A stretch of 32,084 nt of DNA from Rheinheimera sp. (lineage in GTDB: Bacteria; Pseudomonadota; Gammaproteobacteria; Enterobacterales; Alteromonadaceae), in contig DMYW01000053.1 in NCBI GenBank assembly GCA_003482455.1, positions 89,262 through 121,345 of the forward strand, written 5' to 3'. Of the stretch, positions 14,873-22,823 are shown in pieces. Position 1 is the stretch's first letter, and the number at the start of each line of letters is the position of its first letter. Both the position numbers and the translations under genes were made by a program. Under the pieces are notes generated by a model. It made no database searches. It was not told where the DNA came from and was given only the letters and a program-made list of their open reading frames with translations.

Positions 14873-15010
14873 ATGCAAGACATGAATCAACCAGTTGAAC
14901 AAATAGAACTGAAAAAGCCGTATCAAGCGCCGGTCATGGTTGAGCTAGCTGGGGTTGAGCAAACGGAGGCAGGCCCTTTAGGGGCGTCAGATTCGGGTAT
15001 TTTCTCGTAA
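14873..15010 (+). CDS. Lasso peptide precursor 2
   Basis: A 45-aa ORF starting at ATG 14873 after GAGAGGAACTG. It aligns without gaps to precursor 1 over the 32-residue leader (MQ start, VEQ at 8-10, KKPYxAP at 14-20, L25-A26, V28, T31). KKPYQAPVMVELAGVEQTE ends with Thr31 at -2, and the core would be AGPLGASDSGIFS, 13 residues. Asp falls at core position 8, exactly as in precursor 1, with Ala1 as the ring N terminus. Cleavage one residue later would give Gly1 and a 7-residue ring, but would break the Thr -2 rule. The tail SGIFS carries Ile and Phe, which could serve as plugs. The gene is easily missed because of its size. The lasso fold is inferred. Confidence 0.75.
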   Translation: MQDMNQPVEQIELKKPYQAPVMVELAGVEQTEAGPLGASDSGIFS

Positions 15011-15070
15011 TTGATCTTCACTTGCTGCAGCAAGTTTTTCACAGTTGTACAGCCGGTCAAACCTTATAAA

Positions 15071-15100
15071 CAAGCCCGCAATCGCGGGCTTGTGCTTTTT
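15071..15100 (+). terminator. Terminator of lasso precursor 2
   Basis: CAAGCCCGC pairs with GCGGGCTTG (15071-15079 and 15084-15092) and is followed by TGCTTTTT, about 60 bases after the precursor stop. Confidence 0.85.
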
Positions 15101-15150
15101 CTGCTTTCATCAGCGTTGTGTTGGTAAAAAACTGAAGATTGCTGAGCCAG

Positions 15151-15191
15151 ACTGTGAACACCCACCAAGAGGTGGACTGTGGACACCCACC
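15151..15191 (+). repeat. Two direct copies of the dispersed GTGGACACCCACC repeat
   Basis: ACTGTGAACACCCACC (15151-15166) and ACTGTGGACACCCACC (15176-15191) differ at one base. The same sequence recurs near 25217-25254 and four times inside the DUF2252 gene. Confidence 0.85.
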
Positions 15192-15224
15192 GCAGCCACC
15201 ACAATATCGCTTCCCATGCCATTG

Positions 15225-15246
15225 AAAAAGCCCGCGAATGCGGGCT
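15225..15246 (-). terminator. Terminator of the alpha-amylase gene
   Basis: Read on the minus strand, AGCCCGC pairs with GCGGGCT across a 4-base loop and is followed by five T residues. It lies about 40 bases after the amylase stop codon. Confidence 0.85.
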
Positions 15247-15283
15247 GGGATTTTCAATCTACAACATGTCGATTGGCTTGCCC

Positions 15284-16681
15284 TTATTGCATCAACCACA
15301 TCCGGGCGCTGCGCGCCGGCACGGACAGGTTCAGGTATTGGCTAGACACGCTAAAGGTGTTGCCGGAAATGGTGTCGACGTAGTTGCGATACCAGTTCAG
15401 CTGGTAGGTTGCGGTGTTCACCGTGTAGTTTTGCGTGCTGCCACATTTGTTGATCGCCACCACGCCGATTTTGCCGCGTTTGAACAACAACAAGCATTGA
15501 GTCGCGCCAATTAGCTGCTGCGCGTTGCCTTGCACGGAGTTGTGGAATTTCACCATGCCCTTGATGTCGGCGCGTTTGTAATAGTCCTTCCAGCGATAGC
15601 CGTCTTTATTGGCCGTTTCACCGTTGTCGGAATAGATCATCGGCGTACCGCCATCGCGGCCCAGTAGGTAGGCGTTGGCTAGCACTTCGTCGGTGGCATC
15701 CATAATTTGATAGCGGAAACCGTCGTTGGTTGGAATGTCATGCGTGATAGCAAAGGTCACAGCACGGTTCCACGGCAAGGCTTGGCCATAAGCACCTGGA
15801 TCTGCCAGTTGGTTCATGCTGCCACTTGGGCTAAAGGCACTGCGAATTTGCGCAAACAACGGGAAGTCATAGGCGCCGTGGCTGGTGTTGTCCAAATAAG
15901 GTTTTAAGAATTTTTCATAATCGCCATTACCCGCGCCGCCGCCAGTGATCACTTCACCAAATACATGCATGCCGCTGTTAATGGTTGGCGTAAAGATGGC
16001 GTTGACTTGGCTTTGCGACATATGTTTCACCGCATCGACACGAAAGCCTTTGATCCCCATCGCTTTTAACGCGTTCAAATAGGCTTGTTGTTGGGTCACT
16101 ACCCAGCTGTTGTCGGTTAAGTCCGGCAAGCCTTTATCGGGGTAAGCGCCACACAACCGATTGTTTTGCACCTGCCAGACGTCGTTGTAGTCGGTGATGC
16201 AGTTGGCGGCGTGGAAGTCGTAGCCGCTTAAGAAGTTTTGCGACAAATCACCAAACAATTTTTGGTTATTAAAATACGTTAGGTTGCTGGCGTATTGGTT
16301 TAGCACCGTCGTGCCCGGGTAGTTTAAATCGGAGCGGATCCCCGACTCATTCGCCATATGGTTTAACACGATATCGGCGTACACCTGAATGCCTTTGGCT
16401 TGCAGCGCACTGATCATCGCCGCCAGTTGTTGCTTGTTGCCCAGCGGGTTGTCGATGACACGATAGTCTTGCGGCTGATAACGCGCCCACCAAGCACTGC
16501 CTGACGATTTCAGCGGTGGCGAAATCAAAACCTTTTTATAGCCGGCTTGTTGGATCGCCGTGGCATTGGCCGTGACATCGGCGTATTTCCAGTTAAACGC
16601 GTGCAAAATTACGTCGGCATGCGCCGTTTGGGCGAACAAAGCCGCGCCCGCAAGCGCGAGCTTGAAGTGTGTTGAAGTCAT
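15284..16681 (-). CDS. Secreted GH13 alpha-amylase
   Basis: A protein of 465 aa. ATG 16679-16681 follows CAGGACAAGATC and begins a clear Sec signal peptide (MTSTHFKLALAGAALFAQTA, then HA); a longer start at 16726 would bury this signal. The GH13 regions are in order: I, DIVLNH (103-108); II, GFRVDAVKH with nucleophile Asp206; III, FGEVI with acid/base Glu233; IV, ITHDIPTND with His304-Asp305. The C-terminal beta domain is short, and no starch-binding module is seen. The protein should cleave internal alpha-1,4 glucosidic bonds of starch or glycogen outside the cytoplasm. The gene is monocistronic with its own terminator, and no maltose-utilisation genes are adjacent. The region 16682-17153 upstream (472 bases) holds no gene I can support. 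Confidence 0.95.
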   Translation of the reverse strand: MTSTHFKLALAGAALFAQTAHADVILHAFNWKYADVTANATAIQQAGYKKVLISPPLKSSGSAWWARYQPQDYRVIDNPLGNKQQLAAMISALQAKGIQVYADIVLNHMANESGIRSDLNYPGTTVLNQYASNLTYFNNQKLFGDLSQNFLSGYDFHAANCITDYNDVWQVQNNRLCGAYPDKGLPDLTDNSWVVTQQQAYLNALKAMGIKGFRVDAVKHMSQSQVNAIFTPTINSGMHVFGEVITGGGAGNGDYEKFLKPYLDNTSHGAYDFPLFAQIRSAFSPSGSMNQLADPGAYGQALPWNRAVTFAITHDIPTNDGFRYQIMDATDEVLANAYLLGRDGGTPMIYSDNGETANKDGYRWKDYYKRADIKGMVKFHNSVQGNAQQLIGATQCLLLFKRGKIGVVAINKCGSTQNYTVNTATYQLNWYRNYVDTISGNTFSVSSQYLNLSVPARSARMWLMQ

Positions 16682-17153
16682 GATCTTGTCCTGTTGTGTT
16701 TTTTTGCCGCCGCGCCTTGCGGTCATTTTTATGTCAAAAGCGCAGAGCTAAGGTAAGAACAAGGTGAGTGATTTGTATACGGCTATTTTCCAAATTAGTT
16801 ACAACTGCATACGTATTCATCAGCTTTTTCTAATAATCGATAGCTGAAATAAATTTGGCCGTTGGTCAGTTTTTGCGCGCAAGGCGGTTGGGCGAGGCTC
16901 TGTGTGCGGTTTAAGGTGTTTGTGGCAGCACGATTGTTGCAGGTCAATGAAGATTGCCGCGCTGGATGTTGGAGCCTGCGGTTTACAAGCTGGTTAAGTG
17001 GGTGTGAGTGACTCAAGCCACTTTAGAGAGCAAAAGTGATTTTTCAGGTGGTGCTGCCATGGTGAGAGGCATTACAGCTACTTCTGGATTAGTTGCATTG
17101 ATGTTAATGTGTAACTGGATGGCCAGAGTCTTGATGTGTTTGAGGTATGAAAC

Positions 17154-18158
17154 GTGAAAAAATTATGTTTGCTGTTGATTTTATTCTGTACAACAGCACG
17201 TGGGTTGGAAATCCCCTTATCCGAAATATATGAAAGCACTGTAAAAATGTATTATCTAGATGGCTGGATCCCTATCGCTGTATTGAAAAAAAATTCAACA
17301 GAAAAAGAAGCCTATCAGAAATCCATTTCGGATAAATATATACCATTCACCGAATATTCGAAGTTTTTCGGCAATGAAATCACCACATCAATTTACGAAC
17401 AGCAACTAAAGGAAAAAAATAATCCCCAAGAATTTTCGAAAGAATATGGTGTGTTTATTCTCCTTCAACCTACCGTGAGGTGCTCTTTTTTAAGTGAAAC
17501 AAAGAGCAAACAAGCCCGTTTTAGAGAGATCTGTACCGGAACAGAATTTGATGGAAATGGCAGGCCTCTTGATGCAGCGAACTTGACATTTTTAGCCACA
17601 CCATCATTTTCTATTAAAAACGACAAAATTGTTATCGACGACTTTTTAGGGGAGGGGCATCGAATTGTTGATTTTACCCCGCCTCGGGTCATTCACAGAG
17701 ATTTCATCCAAGGTATGGAACGGATTAAAAGTGCATTCGGCTGGCACCGCTATGATGTGGTCATTGATGAATTAAATCATGATAATGGTCTAATCAACGA
17801 GCAAGAATTTCAGCAGCTTGTATTTCATATTATGTTATACGCGGGTACAGATGATGAGCTCAAAATAGTGAGTAAAGCCAAGACTATCGGTTTTGATATT
17901 TACGATACAAAGTACGACGTTGCAGGGCAAAAATACAGTGCCATGGAGTTAGGGATTGCACACAAGGGGCCGCTAAAAATGAAGTTTTTATCAAAAATTT
18001 CAGCGGCTGACCATAAATGCATTTCGGTTACAAGAATGTCTATGATTAAACAGATGAGTGATAGCCTGAAATCACCACTAAATGTAACTTTTGACGAGCT
18101 GTTGAATAATTACTTCACCGTGAAGGACTACAAATATTGCTGGAAGAGCGGGGTTTAA
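17154..18158 (+). CDS. Exported protein of unknown function
   Basis: A protein of 334 aa, GTG start at 17154 after GAGGTATGAAAC. The signal peptide is MKKLCLLLILFCTTARG. The mature protein is rich in Lys, Glu and Asp, with few small residues. Four Cys (in VRCSFL, REICTG, HKCISV and YKYCWK) could form two disulfides in the periplasm. I do not recognise a family or catalytic motif. The base composition is clearly more AT-rich than that of the flanking amylase and AsmA genes, which suggests acquisition from elsewhere. A putative lipoprotein gene follows after about 70 bases and may be co-transcribed. Confidence 0.75.
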   Translation: MKKLCLLLILFCTTARGLEIPLSEIYESTVKMYYLDGWIPIAVLKKNSTEKEAYQKSISDKYIPFTEYSKFFGNEITTSIYEQQLKEKNNPQEFSKEYGVFILLQPTVRCSFLSETKSKQARFREICTGTEFDGNGRPLDAANLTFLATPSFSIKNDKIVIDDFLGEGHRIVDFTPPRVIHRDFIQGMERIKSAFGWHRYDVVIDELNHDNGLINEQEFQQLVFHIMLYAGTDDELKIVSKAKTIGFDIYDTKYDVAGQKYSAMELGIAHKGPLKMKFLSKISAADHKCISVTRMSMIKQMSDSLKSPLNVTFDELLNNYFTVKDYKYCWKSGV

Positions 18159-18228
18159 TTCGGTTTAAAACTTTAATATTCTAATTTTAATATTGTGAGA
18201 GCCGTCTTTGATTAATGGGAATGTAGAA

Positions 18229-18651
18229 GTGAAAAAAATTTTTATAACTTTGTGTGTTGTATTGAGCATGACAGCTTGTTACTCCGAAGTTAAGCCCGTG
18301 GAATCCTGTGATATTCTGGTTAATAGTAGCGATTTAATTAAGTATGAAAAATTGTTGGATTCAATATATATACAGGGAATTACAGCTGAAAAACAGGACA
18401 AGCGCATCTCGGAAGGCTCCGCAGGAACAGGTGCCTTTCTAATTTTTTATGATACGAAAAGTGAAATGAACCTACTTATGGTTGGTAAAATATGGGAGGA
18501 CAGTGATTTATCAATAAAAGGTAGAGCAAGAATTACAATAAGTGTTTTAGTAACGCCGCAAGACCCTGAATTAAAAGATGCGTTATTAAAAGATGTATGG
18601 GCTAAAATAAGGGCTATAAATCCTCACGCAGTTTGTCAGTTACGTCAGTAG
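18229..18651 (+). CDS. Putative lipoprotein of unknown function
   Basis: A protein of 140 aa from GTG 18229 (MKKIFITLCVVLSMTACYSE when initiated with Met). A TTG start 21 bases upstream would put a polar stretch in front of the signal peptide. The lipobox SMTAC gives a lipidated Cys at residue 17. The next residue is Tyr, not Asp, so sorting to the outer membrane would be expected by the +2 rule. Residues AGTGAFLIFYD, NLLMVGKIWED and GRARITISVLVTP look like beta strands. There are two further Cys, one near the C terminus. No family is recognised. AT-rich, like its neighbours. It follows 17154-18158 closely on the same strand. Confidence 0.72.
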   Translation: MKKIFITLCVVLSMTACYSEVKPVESCDILVNSSDLIKYEKLLDSIYIQGITAEKQDKRISEGSAGTGAFLIFYDTKSEMNLLMVGKIWEDSDLSIKGRARITISVLVTPQDPELKDALLKDVWAKIRAINPHAVCQLRQ

Positions 18652-18687
18652 TCGAAATAACGTCTCAGGCGTGAACTGCTCAGGCCT

Positions 18688-18731
18688 TCCATGGATCACC
18701 TCTGTCAAACCAACTTCACCCGTAATAGCGG
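18688..18731 (+). repeat. Direct repeat, copy 1
   Basis: TCCATGGA followed, after a short variable stretch, by a 29-base string (18703-18731, beginning TGTCAAACCAAC and ending AGCGG) that recurs with one mismatch at 19389-19417. The two copies flank the gene at 18883-19353. Here the sequence after the repeat no longer forms a good terminator. Confidence 0.8.
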
Positions 18732-18761
18732 TATCGTAAGCGGTAATTACACCTAAGCTAC

Positions 18762-18806
18762 CCACTGTAATTTAATGTAATTCTGGTTCACAAAAAATTA
18801 CAGTGG
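18762..18806. repeat. 12-bp perfect inverted repeat upstream of gene 18883
   Basis: CCACTGTAATTT (18762-18773) and AAATTACAGTGG (18795-18806) are perfect reverse complements separated by 21 bases. The core motif TGTAATT/AATTACA occurs five times in about 120 bases here, including once before and once after the stem. This could be an operator array or a relic of a mobile element end. Confidence 0.7.
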
Positions 18807-18882
18807 TTGTCCAACAAGCCGTGGCATGAAAGACCAATCCAGAATTGCAAAAATTACATACATGTATTGCTCAGTATAAAAA

Positions 18883-19353
18883 ATGAGACGGAAATTGCTG
18901 ATTGTACGGTTTATAAAAATCGCCCTTTTCTTTGTATGCTTCCCTGTGTATTCAGCTCAAATTGTAATAACCGATGAAGGTAGATATATAAGTTTTACAG
19001 TTATTCCTGATAAGGACGATGATATAGCGGTTGATGCATCGGCGTTACATTTGAACTTGGGTTTAAATTTAAATATAAGTGATGGTGAACATTTTTTTCA
19101 CATAGGCGCAGAGGATAAAGGATGCATATCTACTGATAGAATGCGACTTGTAGATTCATTTACTATTGGTCGCCGTTTACCAAAGATGACGATTGCATTC
19201 TTATATGGTTTGAAACATCCCGGAGAGTATATTTTTGATGTTAAATTATGTTTGAATAAAGATTACTGTATGGGTGAAAAGGGGCGACGAATAGAGTTCA
19301 CAAAGAGAGACATGCTAATCAATCCAAGTGAACTCCCAGCAAGCGAAAAATAA
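18883..19353 (+). CDS. Exported protein of unknown function
   Basis: A protein of 156 aa. The signal peptide is preceded by a basic start (MRRKLLIVRFIKIALFFVCF), with likely cleavage after VYSA. The mature part reads like a small beta-sandwich (QIVITDEGRYISFTVIP, ALHLNLGLNLNISDGEHFF, GEYIFDVKLCLN) and has three Cys. No family is recognised. There is no strong Shine-Dalgarno sequence before ATG 18883. AT-rich. The gene is bounded by direct repeats at 18688-18731 and 19371-19417, and a terminator follows at 19411-19437. Confidence 0.7.
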   Translation: MRRKLLIVRFIKIALFFVCFPVYSAQIVITDEGRYISFTVIPDKDDDIAVDASALHLNLGLNLNISDGEHFFHIGAEDKGCISTDRMRLVDSFTIGRRLPKMTIAFLYGLKHPGEYIFDVKLCLNKDYCMGEKGRRIEFTKRDMLINPSELPASEK

Positions 19354-19370
19354 ACGAACACTTAGGACAT

Positions 19371-19417
19371 CCATGGACGCTCCCTTGTTGTCAAACCAAC
19401 TTCACCCGTAACAGCGG
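19371..19417 (+). repeat. Direct repeat, copy 2
   Basis: The second copy of the TCCATGGA and TGTCAAACCAAC...AGCGG block (29 bases at 19389-19417, one mismatch to copy 1). Its 3' part is the left arm of a working terminator hairpin. Confidence 0.8.
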
Positions 19418-19437
19418 CTTCGCCGCTGTTTGCTTTT
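19411..19437 (+). terminator. Rho-independent terminator of gene 18883-19353
   Basis: ACAGCGGC pairs with GCCGCTGT (8 bp, 3-base loop), followed by TTGCTTTT. Confidence 0.88.
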
Positions 19438-19476
19438 GTGCTTCTTTCGCGCCTTAACCCACCAGGCACCGCCCAA

Positions 19477-19503
19477 CAAAAAGCCCACCTTAGGGGTGGG
19501 CTT
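19477..19503 (-). terminator. Rho-independent terminator of the GlyGly-CTERM gene
   Basis: On the minus strand AAGCCCACC pairs with GGTGGGCTT (9 bp, 5-base loop), followed by a T run, about 60 bases after the stop codon at 19561. Confidence 0.88.
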
Positions 19504-19560
19504 GTGTCAAATTCAACGGACTCTGTTGGCTAGAACTTTCGTGGTGAAGTGGCGATTTTT

Positions 19561-22500
19561 TCAATGTAGCCGGCGGCGGCGGTATGCCAGCAAACCAAGC
19601 AAGCTTAAGCCGATGATACCAAACGAGCCACCGCCACTTGAACTATCGGATGCACCTCCTGAATTACCGCCAGTGCCGCCGCCAGAGCCACCACCTGTTC
19701 CGCCGCCGGTGCCACCACCAGTGCCGCCCCCAGACGCGTTCTTGTAGTAATTCATGATGTGCAATGTAAAAGTTTGCACAGCAGTTTGATTTTTACTGTC
19801 TGTGGCAACGACTCGGATGTTCGCAAATTCACCTGGGGTATTTGGTGTATTGCCCGAAACCAAGCCGTTTGCATCGACACTTAACCATGCTGGTGCGTTT
19901 TCAAGGTGATACTTAGGTAGTTCGTTGTCTTCATCAACAAATTGACTTAAGAACAATACTTGTGAGTTAGGGTCCGCATATACCACATTATGCGGTGCAG
20001 CCAGTGGTGCCCTGTTATATTGGGTAATTTGGTCACATGTAATATCAAATACACATTCAGGGCTGACAATGATCATATTGTAAGCGCCTTGATGAATTAA
20101 AAACGAGTCTGAATAGGGTGCGTACTTTGAACTTAGGCCGCTATTTGCACTGGGTTTAGGTTGTGACGCTTGGTTTTCCGCAGTCACTGGAGTCACCATG
20201 TCTACAATTCGCACTTCACCCGTCATTGTATCTAGAATGAAATAACCACTTTGTAATCGGACCAAATCTGATTTTCGGAATTTGAAGTACCAACCGGGTA
20301 GGTATCTGCGGTACAAACGTTTATTCACACGTTGCGGGTACAAGCTATATAGCTCGGTTGGTGTATCGATATCTACTAATTTCTCTACACCATTTTGTAC
20401 TAACGAAACTCGTCCTACCGGGAATGTTTCGGTCCATGACGTTGGGCGTGTCACGACTAAGGCTTCGTCTGTAGGCACGTAATATTGGCCTACGTTTCTG
20501 AAGTAATTATTCCCAACAACTTTGTTCTCTAATGTCACCGGGTCTAACGCATAAATGACACTGTCGGTTTGGTAGTAAAATAGACGTTGTGATGGGACAT
20601 AAACACTTTCTAAAAATGCTGCCATCTCGACAGTCATAATGCTATGAAGAGTCAATGCTTCACAGTTAAATACGTTGAGTGTGGAGGTACCGTCCTTGTA
20701 GCCTGAGAAAATCAATCGTTTTGATTTAGCGGGTTCACTATAAAATTTATCTATCTCTAAGTTTGCTAATTCACTTGGTAGCGTGACGTCTTTTGATATG
20801 AATGATTTTTCTGTTCTGTAAAATGTATGTTGACCGCACTGCATTTCAAGAAGGTCGGTACCATCAGAAAGAAAAGATTCTCCAGTTTGTCTGTCTATCT
20901 TATAGGGCGGTAGGAATAAATACTTGTCTGTTACGCTGTCTAAACCGAAGGGGATTTTCTGTTTGGCGTCTTTGATCTCATATTTTCTGACCACTTGAGC
21001 AGCGTTCAGATCAATGTCTAAAACGAAATAATTTGATTTGTCTTCTGAGATAAATGCGTCGAAAACAAACAAATGGTCATCGACTTGGTATTCATCATTT
21101 ATCGGAATTCCGGACGCCTTAGTATCTATAGTGGTTAGTTTGCCGAATCTATCAACAATATATAGTATACCTTTTCTGATTTCCCACCAGCCGTTGCTGT
21201 ATGCTCTGAGATTCCAAAGTTCTTCTTCTTCATATTTAATTCGGTCATTAAATATCTTAGTTGCTTTCAGTGTTTTGTTAGTTGTATCAATTGTATAAAC
21301 ACCTGGGTAAGGAACTTCGGAGATCAGCTTCACATCTGACCCATTGCCAATCAAGTACATGTTCTCTTCATTTTTTTGAAACCATGAGTATTGAGTTGGT
21401 GCGTCGAACGGCATTCTGTCTTGTTCTGCGTAAATTGATGAATCGAAGGAGTTTTTTATTTCCTTCTTAATAGGATAAAGAGTTGATGTGTTAAAATCGA
21501 AATACAAAAGTTCCCTTGACTCTGGGATATAAGTTCCCCTTATTGTTACTTCATATTTTCTGAACAATATACCATTTGCATCAAAGGCATATTCATCGAA
21601 AATCAAAAATAGCTGAGGGTCACTAGATTTGTAATGTACCTTTACACTTGAATCTTCGAAGGATGTTGTTGCTATTGAAGGAGACCCAGAACTTTTGTCT
21701 AGTGTAACTGCGTTACCAAGATTATTCACTCCCAATAATCTAAAGAAGTTATAATTTGTGGTTAAAGTTTTTGTGATCTTCGTGGTTTTATTGTATTGAA
21801 TCAGGCAGCGGCCGCTAACAGCTACTAAGTAGTTTTTGTTTTCTACAACTTCAAATACATCCTTGAGGTATTTCGAGGTTCCAGTGGTATCGCAATTAGG
21901 AATTGCCGTTACTTCAAAGATATTTGATGGGCCGGTTTCAGGGTTGATGACAGTTAGATACGTTTTATCTTCGATTGTTGTGTTTAGATATAACGAAGTA
22001 CTCAACTGATGTTTGTTTCCGGTCTCGATGTAGCCAGGGTATTTATGGTCGCTAATTTGCTTACCTGTTTCATCGATTATAGTAAAGTAGTGTTTTTCAT
22101 TAGTGAGGTCAGTCCTTCTCTCTACTATTGCATATTTTCCTGCCACTAATTTTGTGCTATGGGTATTTTCAAGGATGACCGTACGAGTGGTTGCAGTGAC
22201 TCGAATAATATTAAAGCCGGTATTTACGATAAGTGCGTCTGGCGTGATATTTATAATGCGCCCTTCTTCAACGAGATTAAATTTATAATCCTTCAGTTTT
22301 ATCTCGTATGTTCCGGCTTTAGTACCATCTGTTACATAAGTTCTATCGCCATATTGGAATACAACCTTGTTGTTCATTATCGGATAGGCGTAAGTGATTT
22401 GTTCGTCTGGATTATCAAGGAGATATTCTACAGAATTACTACCAGCCCGCACTGCAATTGGGACATCGACACCGTTGTTAACGAAATCTTTGGTAAAAAT

Positions 22501-22746
22501 GTAGTTAGGAGTCCGCACAAGGGCGTAACTTGTCCACGTTTTTTCTGTGAACATACCTCGTATAAATGGATCGTTGACTGGGGCAGAAATGTATTGAGTG
22601 GCCCTTACCGTTTTATGCAATTGGCTTGCGGTGGCGGGCGTGCTGAGCCACACAGTGCATAGTGCTATCAATGAGCAGGTAATTGGTTTCGTCAGGTTTT
22701 GAGCTAGCCTGCTGACTAGAGATTGAAGCAAAGATCGTTTCGTCAT
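19561..22746 (-). CDS. Large secreted protein with putative Ig-like domain and GlyGly-CTERM anchor
   Basis: About 1061 aa. The start MTKRSLLQSLVSRL (ATG 22744-22746) is better spaced from AAGGA than the ATG 9 bases upstream. A long signal region ends near ATASQ. Most of the protein consists of beta-rich repeating segments with alternating strands (DGTKAGTYEIKLKDYKF; TYLTVINPETG), perhaps a propeller-like or WD-like architecture, with no motif I can name. Near the C terminus, NAPAWLSVDANGLVSGNTPN and FANIRVVATDSKNQTAVQTF match a putative-Ig (cadherin-like) domain. A Gly/Thr/Ser linker and then SSSGGGSFGIIGLSLLGLL with YRRRR form a GlyGly-CTERM tail, the signal processed by rhombosortase in type II secretion hosts. 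AT-rich apart from the linker, suggesting foreign origin. Confidence 0.88.
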   Translation of the reverse strand: MTKRSLLQSLVSRLAQNLTKPITCSLIALCTVWLSTPATASQLHKTVRATQYISAPVNDPFIRGMFTEKTWTSYALVRTPNYIFTKDFVNNGVDVPIAVRAGSNSVEYLLDNPDEQITYAYPIMNNKVVFQYGDRTYVTDGTKAGTYEIKLKDYKFNLVEEGRIINITPDALIVNTGFNIIRVTATTRTVILENTHSTKLVAGKYAIVERRTDLTNEKHYFTIIDETGKQISDHKYPGYIETGNKHQLSTSLYLNTTIEDKTYLTVINPETGPSNIFEVTAIPNCDTTGTSKYLKDVFEVVENKNYLVAVSGRCLIQYNKTTKITKTLTTNYNFFRLLGVNNLGNAVTLDKSSGSPSIATTSFEDSSVKVHYKSSDPQLFLIFDEYAFDANGILFRKYEVTIRGTYIPESRELLYFDFNTSTLYPIKKEIKNSFDSSIYAEQDRMPFDAPTQYSWFQKNEENMYLIGNGSDVKLISEVPYPGVYTIDTTNKTLKATKIFNDRIKYEEEELWNLRAYSNGWWEIRKGILYIVDRFGKLTTIDTKASGIPINDEYQVDDHLFVFDAFISEDKSNYFVLDIDLNAAQVVRKYEIKDAKQKIPFGLDSVTDKYLFLPPYKIDRQTGESFLSDGTDLLEMQCGQHTFYRTEKSFISKDVTLPSELANLEIDKFYSEPAKSKRLIFSGYKDGTSTLNVFNCEALTLHSIMTVEMAAFLESVYVPSQRLFYYQTDSVIYALDPVTLENKVVGNNYFRNVGQYYVPTDEALVVTRPTSWTETFPVGRVSLVQNGVEKLVDIDTPTELYSLYPQRVNKRLYRRYLPGWYFKFRKSDLVRLQSGYFILDTMTGEVRIVDMVTPVTAENQASQPKPSANSGLSSKYAPYSDSFLIHQGAYNMIIVSPECVFDITCDQITQYNRAPLAAPHNVVYADPNSQVLFLSQFVDEDNELPKYHLENAPAWLSVDANGLVSGNTPNTPGEFANIRVVATDSKNQTAVQTFTLHIMNYYKNASGGGTGGGTGGGTGGGSGGGTGGNSGGASDSSSGGGSFGIIGLSLLGLLAYRRRRLH

Positions 22747-22765
22747 TCTTGCCATTTCCTTATGT

Positions 22766-22796
22766 AAAAAAAGCGCCGCTGTTGGCAGCGGCGTTT
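22766..22796 (-). terminator. Rho-independent terminator of the AsmA gene
   Basis: CGCCGCTG pairs with CAGCGGCG (8 bp, 4-base loop); on the minus strand it is followed by seven T residues. It separates the AsmA gene from the GlyGly-CTERM gene downstream on the same strand. Confidence 0.93.
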
Positions 22797-22823
22797 TGTG
22801 AAGCTCACGATTTTAAGAGGCTG

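Noticed and set aside
16795..17016. Minus-strand ORF of 73 aa between amylase and the exported protein gene
   Set aside because: No signal peptide, family motif or good ribosome-binding site; the composition looks like chance coding.
18688..19417. Integron cassette with attC sites
   Set aside because: The flanking repeats lack the paired R/L core sites and imperfect palindrome of attC, and no integrase gene is seen.
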